DNA of 64,000 bases from JANNVK01 sp031414415 (GCA_031414415.1 JANNVK010000107.1:1-64000); one strand, 5' to 3'. Counted from the stretch's first letter, positions 41,096 to 49,671 are shown. Numbers and translations: made by a program. Notes: a model not told the origin generated them from the letters alone.

Positions 41096-41105
41096 AAATT
41101 CAAAA
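41078..41105 (+). repeat. 7-bp-period TTAAAAA array across the tatD stop
   Basis: Units TTAAAAA three times and TTCAAAA cover the last codons and TAA stop (41093-41095) of tatD, giving a Leu-Lys-Ile-Lys-Asn C-terminus. Confidence 0.5.
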
Positions 41106-41157
41106 AAATCTGCAATTTACGGATTCATAATTTTGCTTTTTGCATTAAAATACTTTT

Positions 41158-41655
41158 ATGGCAAAAGAAAATTCATTCGATATTGTATCGAAAACAGATT
41201 ACGCAGAACTCGAAAACGCTATTAACCAGACAACCAAAGAAGTTTCGCAACGCTTTGATTTTAAAGGAAGTTCGGCGAAAGTTGTCTTAGATAAAAAAGA
41301 TTTGTTGATGACCGCAGAGGACGAAACTCGTTTGCGGAATATGAACGATATTTTTCAGTCGAAACTCTTGAAACGAGGAATTTCGCTTAAAGCTCTCGAT
41401 TATCAAAAAATCGAAGCAGCAGCAGGAAGTTCGGTTCGCCAAAGTGTGAAAATTCAGCAAGGAATTCCGACTGATAAAGCCAAAGAAGTTGTCAGATTTA
41501 TCAAGGACGAAAAATTGAAAGTTCAGGCTTCGATTCAGGGCGAAACCATCCGAATTTCGGGCAAAGACCGCGACACGCTCCAGGAAGTTATTGCAAAACT
41601 TAAAGCGACTGAGTTTGGAATTGATATGCAATTTGATAATTTCAGAAGCACTTAA
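41158..41655 (+). CDS. yajQ: YajQ family nucleotide-binding protein
   Basis: This 165-residue protein is the universal YajQ/DUF520 type: MAKENSFDIVSKTDYAELENAINQ (in parts), RFDFKGSSAKVVLDKKD near residues 33-50, LKRGISLKALDYQ near 74 and a C-terminal ending EFGIDMQFDNFRST. Two RNA-recognition-like folds form the protein. Some members bind cyclic di-GMP and act as transcription co-factors. Nothing here tells which ligand is bound. It is intact and standard in length. Confidence 0.93.
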   Translation: MAKENSFDIVSKTDYAELENAINQTTKEVSQRFDFKGSSAKVVLDKKDLLMTAEDETRLRNMNDIFQSKLLKRGISLKALDYQKIEAAAGSSVRQSVKIQQGIPTDKAKEVVRFIKDEKLKVQASIQGETIRISGKDRDTLQEVIAKLKATEFGIDMQFDNFRST

Positions 41656-41659
41656 TGAA

Positions 41660-41819
41660 ATGACGAGAGATTTTAATGTTGTTATCGAACAAGACGAAGA
41701 TGGTTTATTTGTCGCGTCAGTCCCAAAACTTCGAGGTTGCCACACAAGCATAGTCGTTGGGTTTATTAATGAAAAGAATTCGCGAGGCAATTGAACTTTG
41801 TTTGGAAGTTTATAAATAA
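41660..41819 (+). pseudogene. Decayed HicB-like antitoxin gene
   Basis: The frame from ATG 41660 encodes a HicB-type core (MTRDFNVVIEQDEDGLFVA, SVPKLRGCHTS). It then drifts into a meaningless tail and stops. In the neighbouring frame the expected HicB end follows: SLGLLMKRIREAIELCLEVYK with a TAA at 41817-41819. One base is missing just after CHTS and a TAG sits at the junction. No HicA toxin gene is present. It begins five bases after the yajQ stop. Confidence 0.7.
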
Positions 41820-41831
41820 TTATTTTTTTCT

Positions 41832-42989
41832 ATGAAAATCTCCACAAACATCACAAAAATGCAGCCGTCGTCCACGCTTGCGGCGATGCAAAAAGCTCAA
41901 ACATTGAAAGCTGAAGGCAAAGATGTAATAGACTTGAGTGTTGGTGAGCCAGATTTTGACACGCCTCAATTTATTAAAGATGCGGCTTGGGAAGCGATTC
42001 AGTCCGGCAAAACGAAATATACTGCAACCGCCGGTGTCAAAGTTTTACAAGAAGCAATCGTGAGTTTTTATCAGCGAGAGTTTGGAGTTGAGTATAAACC
42101 GTCTGAAATAATGGCGACATCTGGTGGAAAACAAGCGATTTTCAATGCAGTTGCGACCCTTTGTGAAGTCGGCGATGAAGTTTTGATTGCGGCACCTTAT
42201 TGGGTTTCGTTTCCTGAAATGATTGCGTTTACTGGTGCAAAAGCGATTGTGATTGACACCGAAGAAACTGAATTTGTTTTGACTGCGGAACAAGTTCGAC
42301 GTGCGATAACACCCCAAACTAAGTTAATAATTATCAATTCGCCATCGAATCCGAGCGGACGTGTGATTCCGGCAGATGAATTTCGAAAAATAATAGAAGT
42401 TTGTGCCGAAAATAATGTTTATGTGATTTCAGATGAATGTTATTTGCTATTTGTTTATCCGCCGAATGAAGTTTTTAGTGTAGCAAGTTTGCCTGACGAA
42501 TTACGGCAATTTGTCTGCATTGCGGGTTCATTTTCAAAGACTTACGCGATGACTGGTTGGAGAGTTGGTTATACAATTGCACCTGAAATGTGGACGAAAG
42601 CAATGTTGAAATTACAGAGCCACACGACATCTCATCCGGCTTCGTTTGCTCAATATGCGTGTGCTGCGGCGTTAGATAATGTTGAGCAATCACGCAAATC
42701 TGTCAAAGAAATGCTCGCTGAATATGAACAACGCAGAAATTGGTTTGTTCCTGCTTTGAATGAAATCGGGTTAATTTCTGCAATGCCCGAAGGTGCATTT
42801 TATGCGTTTCCAAACGTTAAGAGATTTGCTCAAACCTCGGCAGAATTTAGTGACAGATTGCTTAATGAAACCTATTGTGTCACGACGGATGGTGCGGGTT
42901 TTGGAAGCGAAGGTTTTATCAGAATCTCTTATGCAACTTCCATCGAAAGGCTCAAAGAAGCAATCGAACGAATTAAGGGAATAATTTAG
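41832..42989 (+). CDS. aspC: Pyridoxal-phosphate aminotransferase, aspartate type (class I-beta)
   Basis: This 385-residue aminotransferase shows LSVGEPDFDTPQFI near residue 37, TSGGKQAIFNAV near 97, NSPSNPSGRVI near 172 (substrate Asn), ISDECYLLFVYP near 200 and the cofactor lysine in SFSKTYAMTGWRVGY near 236, with Arg in GFIRISYA near 362. These fit the class I-beta aspartate/prephenate aminotransferases common outside Enterobacteria. It swaps amino groups between aspartate (or prephenate) and 2-oxoglutarate. It has no operon partner of the same pathway; a polyprenyl synthase follows 21 bp later. Confidence 0.93.
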   Translation: MKISTNITKMQPSSTLAAMQKAQTLKAEGKDVIDLSVGEPDFDTPQFIKDAAWEAIQSGKTKYTATAGVKVLQEAIVSFYQREFGVEYKPSEIMATSGGKQAIFNAVATLCEVGDEVLIAAPYWVSFPEMIAFTGAKAIVIDTEETEFVLTAEQVRRAITPQTKLIIINSPSNPSGRVIPADEFRKIIEVCAENNVYVISDECYLLFVYPPNEVFSVASLPDELRQFVCIAGSFSKTYAMTGWRVGYTIAPEMWTKAMLKLQSHTTSHPASFAQYACAAALDNVEQSRKSVKEMLAEYEQRRNWFVPALNEIGLISAMPEGAFYAFPNVKRFAQTSAEFSDRLLNETYCVTTDGAGFGSEGFIRISYATSIERLKEAIERIKGII

Positions 42990-43010
42990 ATACTTGCTGA
43001 TATATATTTG

Positions 43011-44030
43011 ATGCAAACATTTTCACCAAAATTAATGATGCAAAATGCGGCTTTATCGGCGAAGAAAATCTTCAATACGATAAAGTCTGAACTTGCATTA
43101 GTCGAGTTAGAATTTGAACGCCAAGCTGGCAGTAACATTCAAGTTATCAACTACCTAGGCGATTATTTGCGTGCTTCCGGCGGAAAGCGAGTTCGTCCAT
43201 CGCTTGTTATTTTGTCAAATTATGCCACTGGTGGAAATGCGGCAAACGAAAACGTGATTCGACTCGCGACTGTGATGGAAATGCTTCACACGGCGACTTT
43301 GGTTCACGATGACATTATTGATAACGCCGAAACTCGTAGAAATCGTGCGAGCGTTAATTCAAGATTTGGGAATCAATCGGCTGTTTTAATGGGCGACTGG
43401 CTTTATATGTCGGCATTTGAAACGAGTTTGCAAGAAAGAAGTCTTGAAATTTTAGATATTTTAACTCGTTTGACACGAAAAATGACAGAAGGTGAGTTAA
43501 TTCAACTGACGTTACTCGGCAGAACTGATATTTCGGAAAGCGATTATTTTGACGTTTTAACCCGCAAAACTGCATTTTTGTTTTCGGCGTGTTGTGAAAT
43601 TGGTGGAATTTTAGGAAATGCAACAAAAGATCAACAGACGGCATTGCGAGATTACGGCATGAATCTCGGAATTGCTTTTCAGCTTGCCGATGATGTTTTA
43701 GATTTCACGAGTGATGATGAGGTTTTGGGCAAAGCGTCTGGTGCGGATTTGCTTGAAGGAAAACTAACTTTGCCGCTGATTCTTTTGAGAAATCAAGATT
43801 TTTCGGTTGTTAAAGATTTGGAGCAGATAATTTTTGACGGAAATTATGGCAAAATTTCACGCGAAAATTTATTAACAAAATTAGAAACATATCAAACTCT
43901 TGAGGAAACTCGCCAACGAGCATATAATTACGCAATAAAAGCTCGAAAAAATCTTGAAATTTTGCCTAATTCGGAGTATCGTAAGAGGTTAGAAGAAATA
44001 CCTACTTACATGATTGAAAGAAATAAGTAA
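43011..44030 (+). CDS. Polyprenyl diphosphate synthase
   Basis: This 339-residue all-helical trans-prenyltransferase has the first Asp-rich motif in LVHDDIIDNAETRR near residue 99, the second as LADDVLDFTSDD near 222, GGKRVRPSLVIL near 57 and GKLTLPLILL near 249. It extends farnesyl or geranylgeranyl diphosphate with isopentenyl units, most likely to make the octaprenyl or longer side chain of the respiratory quinone. I use the ATG at 43011 and not the preceding TTG. A coiled-coil/HARE-HTH gene follows 10 bp later. Confidence 0.92.
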   Translation: MQTFSPKLMMQNAALSAKKIFNTIKSELALVELEFERQAGSNIQVINYLGDYLRASGGKRVRPSLVILSNYATGGNAANENVIRLATVMEMLHTATLVHDDIIDNAETRRNRASVNSRFGNQSAVLMGDWLYMSAFETSLQERSLEILDILTRLTRKMTEGELIQLTLLGRTDISESDYFDVLTRKTAFLFSACCEIGGILGNATKDQQTALRDYGMNLGIAFQLADDVLDFTSDDEVLGKASGADLLEGKLTLPLILLRNQDFSVVKDLEQIIFDGNYGKISRENLLTKLETYQTLEETRQRAYNYAIKARKNLEILPNSEYRKRLEEIPTYMIERNK

Positions 44031-44040
44031 AAGTTACAAA

Positions 44041-44697
44041 ATGCTAAACGAAAATCTAATTTCAACACTTGAACAAAGTCTGCAACAAACACGAAATCGG
44101 CAAAATCGACTCGGTAGTAGATTGCGTGAGTTAGATGCCGAAGCAGATGGATTACGTCAGGAAATTTCGTTGCTTGAAACTAATGCATCTCAAACTGAAC
44201 AGGCGATTTACAGTTTGCTTGCGAGCCTTCGCGGCGGTTCAGGTTTTTGGAACACTTCGCCAAATCCGCCACAAAATAATTATCAAGAAGATGATTACGA
44301 ACAGGATTATCGACCAAATCCTCGCGGCGGTGTCAATCAGCAAAGGTTTAGCAACAATAATAATTTAGGTAAAAGTAATCAAAATTTATACAACAATAAT
44401 AATTTAAACATTAACAATTCGCGTAATATTCCGATTGTAAATTCGCGGATTGAGCCTTTAAGTCAGCGTTTTTCTGATCGGACAATTACGCAAGCCTGCA
44501 CGTTGCTTTTGCGTGAAACAGGTTCGCCGATGCACGTTAATGAACTTTACAATATGCTTCGCTCCGGCGGAATGCAATTTTCGGGAAATAACCCGACAAT
44601 TTCAATTGCTGTATCGCTAAATCGCAATCGTCGATTTAAAAAAGTTGCTCCAGGAACCTTTGATTTGGTTGTTCGTGATGCTGCTTTTGTGGCTTAG
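44041..44697 (+). CDS. Coiled-coil protein with C-terminal HARE-HTH winged helix
   Basis: This 218-residue protein has an N-terminal coiled coil (residues 1-60, heptads in LEQSLQQTRNRQNRLGSRL and AEADGLRQEISLLE). An Asn/Gln/Tyr-rich low-complexity middle (70-140) and a C-terminal domain of about 75 residues follow. That domain matches HARE-HTH: TITQACTLLLRETGSPMHVNELYNML, then NPTISIAVSLNRNRRFKKVAPGTFDL (quoted in parts). HARE-HTH domains in bacteria occur in restriction enzymes and RNA polymerase delta and are thought to sense or bind DNA. Its position 10 bp after the polyprenyl synthase suggests co-transcription without shared function. Confidence 0.7.
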   Translation: MLNENLISTLEQSLQQTRNRQNRLGSRLRELDAEADGLRQEISLLETNASQTEQAIYSLLASLRGGSGFWNTSPNPPQNNYQEDDYEQDYRPNPRGGVNQQRFSNNNNLGKSNQNLYNNNNLNINNSRNIPIVNSRIEPLSQRFSDRTITQACTLLLRETGSPMHVNELYNMLRSGGMQFSGNNPTISIAVSLNRNRRFKKVAPGTFDLVVRDAAFVA

Positions 44698-44787
44698 AAA
44701 TTTTATTCAGTTTAGCAAGTTTTCTCGATTTTATTGAGATACATTCAACGTATTTCATCATTAGGTTAGACCTTTTTCGGAGTTTTT

Positions 44788-46866
44788 ATGAATCATAACT
44801 TTACGGGACGATTTAAAAATATCGTATTATTTGTCTTTACTTGTTTGTTAACGTTTGCTTTACAAACAAACATTTTTGCGAAACCAATTAAATTAGTTTC
44901 ACAAATTTCGCCGGGCTGTGCGACGACATCAATTCTTAAATATGCAGATGTTTATGCAGATGGAAACCTAGCAGTAATGGGAAGTTTTAATTGTCGTGGT
45001 GCATTTATTTTTAATATTGAGAACCCGAAAACTCCAACTTTAGCTTCTTGGTACAATCCTGGTGCAAATCAACAATTTTTAGAAGCAATTGTGATTGGTA
45101 ATCGTGCATATTTCGGAAGTGGAAATGGTGGCGGAGTTCATATTGTTGACGTTTCTAATCCGACAAGTCCAGTGCTTTTAGGTCTTGTAAATTCGATAAG
45201 TGGCAACGGACATAATTCAATCCACGAAATGATGATTTTGAATCAAGGTGGACAAACATATCTGATTGAAAACTTTAACGGTTTTTCAAGTAAGATCATA
45301 AAAATCATCAATATCACAAATCCGGCAGCTCCAGTTTTTGTCCGTGATTTAAATCCAACAGAAGCGGTTTGGGTTCACGCCATGCATATACGTGGAAACC
45401 GAATGTTTACATCAGGTTGGGGAAGTTCAACGGCTCGCGGGCGAACCGAAATTTACGACATTTCTAACATTGCGACTCAGGCTCCAACTTTACTTGGCTT
45501 TATTGAAGACACGGCATTTACAACTTCTGGTAATTCGATGCATAGCAGTTGGTCGAGTGAAGACGGAAATTATCTCTATTCGTGTCGTGAAACAACTGGA
45601 AGTAACGGAACAAATCCTGCTGATTTGAGAGTTTATGACATTCAAAATCCGGCTTCACCATTGTTAGTAAAAAAAGTTTCGATGATTGATTTGGGAATAA
45701 ATGCAGTATCTCCGCACAATCCGGTTGTCATGGGAAACAAATTGTATGTGTCTTGGTATCAAGCTGGAACAGTTGTTTTTGACATTTCAAACCCAATAGA
45801 TCCAAAAAATGCAGGTATTTATGACACTTACGCACCCGAGTTTGTTCCGTCAGATTTTAAAGATGGCGAAGTGAGCGATGAACCTTGGGATATGGTTTGT
45901 GGAAATTCGAGCCAGCAAAATCTTTTGCCGACAAGCTATAACGGAAATTGGGCTGTTTATCCATTTTTAGGCGAAGACAAAGTTATTTTAGCTGATTTGA
46001 CCAACGGTTTATTTATTGTTGATGTCACTTCTTCTAATCTTGTATCTGATTTTGACGGTGACAAAAAAACTGATTTATCGACGTTTACACAATCAACCGG
46101 TAACTGGAAAATAGAAACATCTTCAAACAATAATCTCACTACAACTTCATTTGGAACTTCGGGCGATAAAATTGTAGCTGCCGATTATGACGGCGATGGA
46201 AAATCCGATATTTCGGTTTTTAGACCTTCAAATGGTGTTTGGTATCGTTTAAATAGTTCGAATGGAGCTTTTGTAGCAAATCAATTTGGGACAACTGGTG
46301 ATATTGCAGTTCCATCTGATTATGATTTTGACGGCAAAGCTGACGTAGCAGTATTTCGTCCGTCAAGTGGAATTTGGTATATTAATCAATCAACACAAGG
46401 ATTTCGTGCTACTCAGTGGGGAATTAGTTCAGATAAAATTTTAACCGGCGATTTTGATGGCGACGGGAAGTCTGATGTTACTGTTTTCCGAAACGGAATT
46501 TGGTATATTTTGCAAAGTTCTAACAATATTCCACTTTCTTATTCATTTGGATTGGCTGGCGATATTCCGATTTCGGGCGATTTTGATGGTGATAGCAAAA
46601 CAGATTTTGCAGTTTACCGTCCTTCAAATGGCTTTTGGTATCGAATAAACAGTAGTAATGGTTCATTTACAGCAAATCAATTTGGGATTTCGACTGATAC
46701 TCCAATTTCAGCTGATTATGATGGCGATGGCAAAACCGATATTGCTGTATTTCGTTCAAGTAATAATAACTGGTATCGTCTAAATAGTTCGAATGGAGTT
46801 TTTGTCCAAAAGAATTTTGGTGAATCTGGAGATGTTCCGTCTCCTTCATCTTTCAACGCTCAGTAG
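44788..46866 (+). CDS. Secreted protein with LVIVD repeats and FG-GAP/VCBS-like repeats
   Basis: This 692-residue exported protein has a signal peptide (about 1-30) and a first half (residues 40-415) of LVIVD-type beta-propeller repeats with recurring IxxIxNPxxPxLxG units (IFNIENPKTPTLASW, IVDVSNPTSPVLLGL, VYDIQNPASPLLVKK). The second half has six or so FG-GAP/VCBS-like repeats of about 45 residues, each with DFDGDGKxDxxVF (possible calcium loops) and NSSNGxFxxNQFG. The second-half repeats are nearly identical, a sign of recent tandem duplication. Such proteins are surface adhesins or matrix components. No catalytic residues are seen. Confidence 0.85.
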   Translation: MNHNFTGRFKNIVLFVFTCLLTFALQTNIFAKPIKLVSQISPGCATTSILKYADVYADGNLAVMGSFNCRGAFIFNIENPKTPTLASWYNPGANQQFLEAIVIGNRAYFGSGNGGGVHIVDVSNPTSPVLLGLVNSISGNGHNSIHEMMILNQGGQTYLIENFNGFSSKIIKIINITNPAAPVFVRDLNPTEAVWVHAMHIRGNRMFTSGWGSSTARGRTEIYDISNIATQAPTLLGFIEDTAFTTSGNSMHSSWSSEDGNYLYSCRETTGSNGTNPADLRVYDIQNPASPLLVKKVSMIDLGINAVSPHNPVVMGNKLYVSWYQAGTVVFDISNPIDPKNAGIYDTYAPEFVPSDFKDGEVSDEPWDMVCGNSSQQNLLPTSYNGNWAVYPFLGEDKVILADLTNGLFIVDVTSSNLVSDFDGDKKTDLSTFTQSTGNWKIETSSNNNLTTTSFGTSGDKIVAADYDGDGKSDISVFRPSNGVWYRLNSSNGAFVANQFGTTGDIAVPSDYDFDGKADVAVFRPSSGIWYINQSTQGFRATQWGISSDKILTGDFDGDGKSDVTVFRNGIWYILQSSNNIPLSYSFGLAGDIPISGDFDGDSKTDFAVYRPSNGFWYRINSSNGSFTANQFGISTDTPISADYDGDGKTDIAVFRSSNNNWYRLNSSNGVFVQKNFGESGDVPSPSSFNAQ

Positions 46867-46886
46867 TTTTTATCCAATTTGAAAAA

Positions 46887-46925
46887 AAGTCAGTAGTCGC
46901 TTTAATGTTGATTACTGGCTTTTTT
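46887..46925 (+). terminator. Rho-independent terminator after the FG-GAP protein gene
   Basis: A 12-bp stem with two G-U pairs joins 46887-46898 (AAGTCAGTAGTC) and 46910-46921 (GATTACTGGCTT), followed by a T run. Confidence 0.8.
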
Positions 46926-46935
46926 ATATAAAATT

Positions 46936-47250
46936 ATGAAACTTAAGTTGACTCTTCGAAATGGTTCGCTCGAAGGCAAAATGTTTGAGTTAACCGTCGG
47001 ATTTTTTACATTCGGGCGAAGCGAAAAATGTAATATAAGATTTGATAAAAATGAACGAATTGTTTCATTAAATCACGCGTATATTCAGTCTCATGGTGAA
47101 AAGTTTTGGTTGACTGATAATATGAGCACATACGGAACTTTTGTCAACGGTTTGAAAATAGAAAAAGTAATACTCAAATCAGGTGATAGAATATTATTTG
47201 GGAAAAAAGGGATTGAAGCAGTTGTTGAAATCACATTACACACATTATGA
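46936..47250 (+). CDS. Single-domain FHA protein
   Basis: This 104-residue protein is one forkhead-associated domain: FTFGRSEKCNIRF near residues 23-35, IVSLNHAYIQSHG near 42-54, STYGTFVNGLKIE near 65-77. The core GRS, SxxH-like and NG residues needed to bind phosphothreonine are largely kept, although the Ser of the SxxH motif is followed by Leu-Asn-His. FHA proteins read the output of Ser/Thr kinases or serve as scaffolds in type VI secretion. No kinase gene is in the window. A hydrolase gene with a GxSRG elbow follows after 124 bp. Confidence 0.82.
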   Translation: MKLKLTLRNGSLEGKMFELTVGFFTFGRSEKCNIRFDKNERIVSLNHAYIQSHGEKFWLTDNMSTYGTFVNGLKIEKVILKSGDRILFGKKGIEAVVEITLHTL

Positions 47251-47374
47251 TTGACTTTCATAAAAAACTTCCGCAAAAAACATTTATTAAAACGTCAATG
47301 TTTAGCAATAACCTAAACCCAAATTAAATTGAATACTTTATTACAAACCAAATTTCGCGAGGAGAATTAATTAT

Positions 47375-48100
47375 ATGCCAATCTTAGTAGGAATTGACGG
47401 AACAGGTAGTGAAATAGTTCCTGGAGCAGACAGAAACAAGGCTTATGACATAGCCTTTGCCAACAGTTTTGTAAAAAGAATCTGCCGCCAAAGCACGACT
47501 ACAAAATATTTTCGTGGTCCAGTTGCTTTAGGTGGTGGAATGAACGATGCGATTGTTGGTGCGGTTGCGTTTATTAAAGAATTGCATCAAAGAATGCCTG
47601 ACGAACCAATATTGCTAACTGGATATAGTCGCGGTGCGGCTGCGGCTGTGATGGTTGCAGACAGACTTAAAGACGCAGATATAAAAGTTCGAGCTTTATT
47701 GATGTTTGATTGCGTTGACCGATATATTGGCGGCGATGCATCAGTTGTTCCAAATAATGTTGAATTTGTTCGGCATGTGATTAGAGATCCAGCCGGAAGA
47801 TCGCGAAGAAGTTTTGGAAATGACGGAATGAAATACAATCCGCCGACAAAATATGAACCATACACAAAGCATATGTGCACACACGGTGGAATGGGCGGCA
47901 CACCTTGGAAAAAACCTGATGACAAAAAAGGCACAGATTTTATTGATGAAGGTGCTTTAGAAGCGTGGATTGCTCCAGGCAGAAATGAGCCAGTTTGGAC
48001 TTATACAACTTACATAAGCTACGATCGAGATGTTGAAGTTTCAAAAGAAGTATGGGCGGCAGTTCAAAACTTCTTAAAAACCCACAGTTTTTATCTCTAA
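47375..48100 (+). CDS. Alpha/beta-hydrolase with GYSRG nucleophile elbow (DUF2235/Tle1-like)
   Basis: This 241-residue protein opens MPILVGIDGTGSE and has the elbow LLTGYSRGAAAAV with Ser85, a candidate acid in LLMFDCVDRY (D112 or D115) and His candidates H166 or H170 in TKHMCTHGGMGG. The GxSRG(A) pattern and GIDGTG start resemble DUF2235/Tle1-type lipases, some of which are type VI secretion effectors. It has no signal peptide. The gene lies after an FHA gene and carries its own ribosome site (GAGGAG). No structural secretion genes are nearby, so an effector role is only a possibility. Confidence 0.75.
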   Translation: MPILVGIDGTGSEIVPGADRNKAYDIAFANSFVKRICRQSTTTKYFRGPVALGGGMNDAIVGAVAFIKELHQRMPDEPILLTGYSRGAAAAVMVADRLKDADIKVRALLMFDCVDRYIGGDASVVPNNVEFVRHVIRDPAGRSRRSFGNDGMKYNPPTKYEPYTKHMCTHGGMGGTPWKKPDDKKGTDFIDEGALEAWIAPGRNEPVWTYTTYISYDRDVEVSKEVWAAVQNFLKTHSFYL

Positions 48101-48108
48101 AAACATTC

Positions 48109-49581
48109 TCAATAGGCTCGGGCAAATATTACACGTTTGCTCGAGTCTTTTCCGCTGTAAATACATTTTCCAGCTTCGTCAGTCGAAACCAAAGGTATGC
48201 AGCGTATCGTTGCTTTTGTTTCTTGCTTAATTTTCTCTTCGGTTTCGCTTGTGCCGTCCCAATGTGCTGAGATAAATCCACCTTTTTCGATTTGAACTTT
48301 AAAATCTTCCCAAGTATCAATATTAAATGTGTTTTCCTCGCGGAATTTCAGGGCTTTTTGGTAGATATTTGTTTGAATATCTTCCAAAAGCGACGCGATT
48401 TTTTCTTCAATTCCTTCAAGTGGCAAAGTTTCTTTGGTTAAATTATCTCTTCGGGCAACTTCAACCGTTCCATTTTCCAAGTCACGCATTCCTAAACCAA
48501 GACGAACTGGAACTCCGCGAAGTTCGTATTCCGCAAATTTATAACCCGGTTTATATTTATCGTCCGTATCAAATTTTACTGAAATTCCCTTTGCTTTTAA
48601 TGCTTTAACGATTGGTTCAACCGTTTCTTTGAGTTTTGCAAGGTCTTCGTCAGTTTTGTAAATCGGAACAATTACAACTTGAATTGGTGCAAGTTTTGGC
48701 GGCAAAACTAAGCCATTATCGTCTGAATGAGCCATAATCAAAGCTCCCATTAAACGTGTCGAAACGCCCCAACTTGTTGCCCACGCATATTCGAGTTCGT
48801 TTTGTTTATTGACAAATTTGACATCAAAACTCTTTGCAAAATTTTGCCCAAGAAAGTGCGAAGTGCCTGATTGCAAAGCCTTTCCGTCTTGCATCAAGGC
48901 TTCGATGCAATAAGTTTCTATCGCTCCGGCGAAGCGTTCGTTTGGCGATTTTACGCCTTGCAAAACCGGCATTGCCATCCAATTTTCGGCGAAATCAGCA
49001 TAAACGCCGAGCATTCTTTCAGTTTCTTCAATCGCTTCTTGCTCGGTAGAATGAGCCGTGTGACCTTCTTGCCACAAGAATTCGGTTGTTCGCAAAAAAA
49101 GACGAGTTCGCATTTCCCAACGAACAACATTCGCCCATTGATTTATCAGCAAAGGCAAATCTCGCCAAGATTGAATCCAGCCTTTGTAAGTATTCCAAAT
49201 TACAGTTTCTGATGTCGGGCGAATGATTAATTCTTCTTCTAATTTTGCGTCAGGATCGACAATTAAACCTTTGCCGTTTGGATTTGCTTTCAGGCGATAA
49301 TGCGTCACAACCGCACATTCTTTGGCGAAACCTTCAGCGTGTTCTTCTTCTTTTTCGAGAAAAGATTTTGGCACAAAAAGAGGGAAGTAAGCGTTTACAT
49401 GCCCAGTTTCCTTGAACATATCGTCTAATGCACGCTGCATTTTTTCCCAAATGCTAAAGCCATAAGGTTTGATAACCATACAACCGCGAACCGCTGAATT
49501 CTCCGCAAGATCTGCTCGTTTAACAAGTTCGTTATACCATTCCGAATAATTTTCTGATCGTTTAGGAAGTGATTTGCTCAT
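48109..49581 (-). CDS. proS: Prolyl-tRNA synthetase (eukaryote/archaea-like type)
   Basis: This 490-residue class II synthetase is of the shorter type lacking the bacterial editing insert. It starts YSEWYNELVKRADLAEN, then KPYGFSIWEKMQRALD near 53, IRPTSETVIWNTY near 137 (motif 2 region), LRTTEFLWQEGHTAHS near 172, GTSHFLGQNFAKSFDV near 258 and SWGVSTRLMGALIMAHSDDNG near 290. The C-terminal domain has the zinc Cys residues (IRCIPL and AGKCIYSG) and ends in the invariant Tyr of ARAY. It charges tRNA-Pro. Its 3' end contains the terminator hairpin of the convergent hydrolase gene. Confidence 0.95.
   Translation of the reverse strand: MSKSLPKRSENYSEWYNELVKRADLAENSAVRGCMVIKPYGFSIWEKMQRALDDMFKETGHVNAYFPLFVPKSFLEKEEEHAEGFAKECAVVTHYRLKANPNGKGLIVDPDAKLEEELIIRPTSETVIWNTYKGWIQSWRDLPLLINQWANVVRWEMRTRLFLRTTEFLWQEGHTAHSTEQEAIEETERMLGVYADFAENWMAMPVLQGVKSPNERFAGAIETYCIEALMQDGKALQSGTSHFLGQNFAKSFDVKFVNKQNELEYAWATSWGVSTRLMGALIMAHSDDNGLVLPPKLAPIQVVIVPIYKTDEDLAKLKETVEPIVKALKAKGISVKFDTDDKYKPGYKFAEYELRGVPVRLGLGMRDLENGTVEVARRDNLTKETLPLEGIEEKIASLLEDIQTNIYQKALKFREENTFNIDTWEDFKVQIEKGGFISAHWDGTSETEEKIKQETKATIRCIPLVSTDEAGKCIYSGKDSSKRVIFARAY
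48115..48151 (+). terminator. Terminator of the hydrolase gene embedded in the 3' coding end of proS
   Basis: Twelve pairs (two of them G-U) link GGCTCGGGCAAA at 48115-48126 with TTTGCTCGAGTC at 48136-48147. TTTT follows on the plus strand. On the minus strand the same bases encode the last residues of ProS. Confidence 0.78.
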
Positions 49582-49671
49582 ATATTCAAAATGGTAATCA
49601 TAGATTATTTGGGCTAAATAAGAAAGCCTAGCCGAAACTAGACTCTATATTTCACAGACGCAGGATTGAGA

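Noticed and set aside
46100..46860. Near-identical repeats in the FG-GAP half as an assembly artefact
   Set aside because: The repeats differ by several substitutions each and the frame is continuous, which fits natural tandem duplication.
46936..48100. A type VI secretion locus
   Set aside because: Only an FHA protein and a lipase-like hydrolase are present. No Tss core components are encoded nearby.
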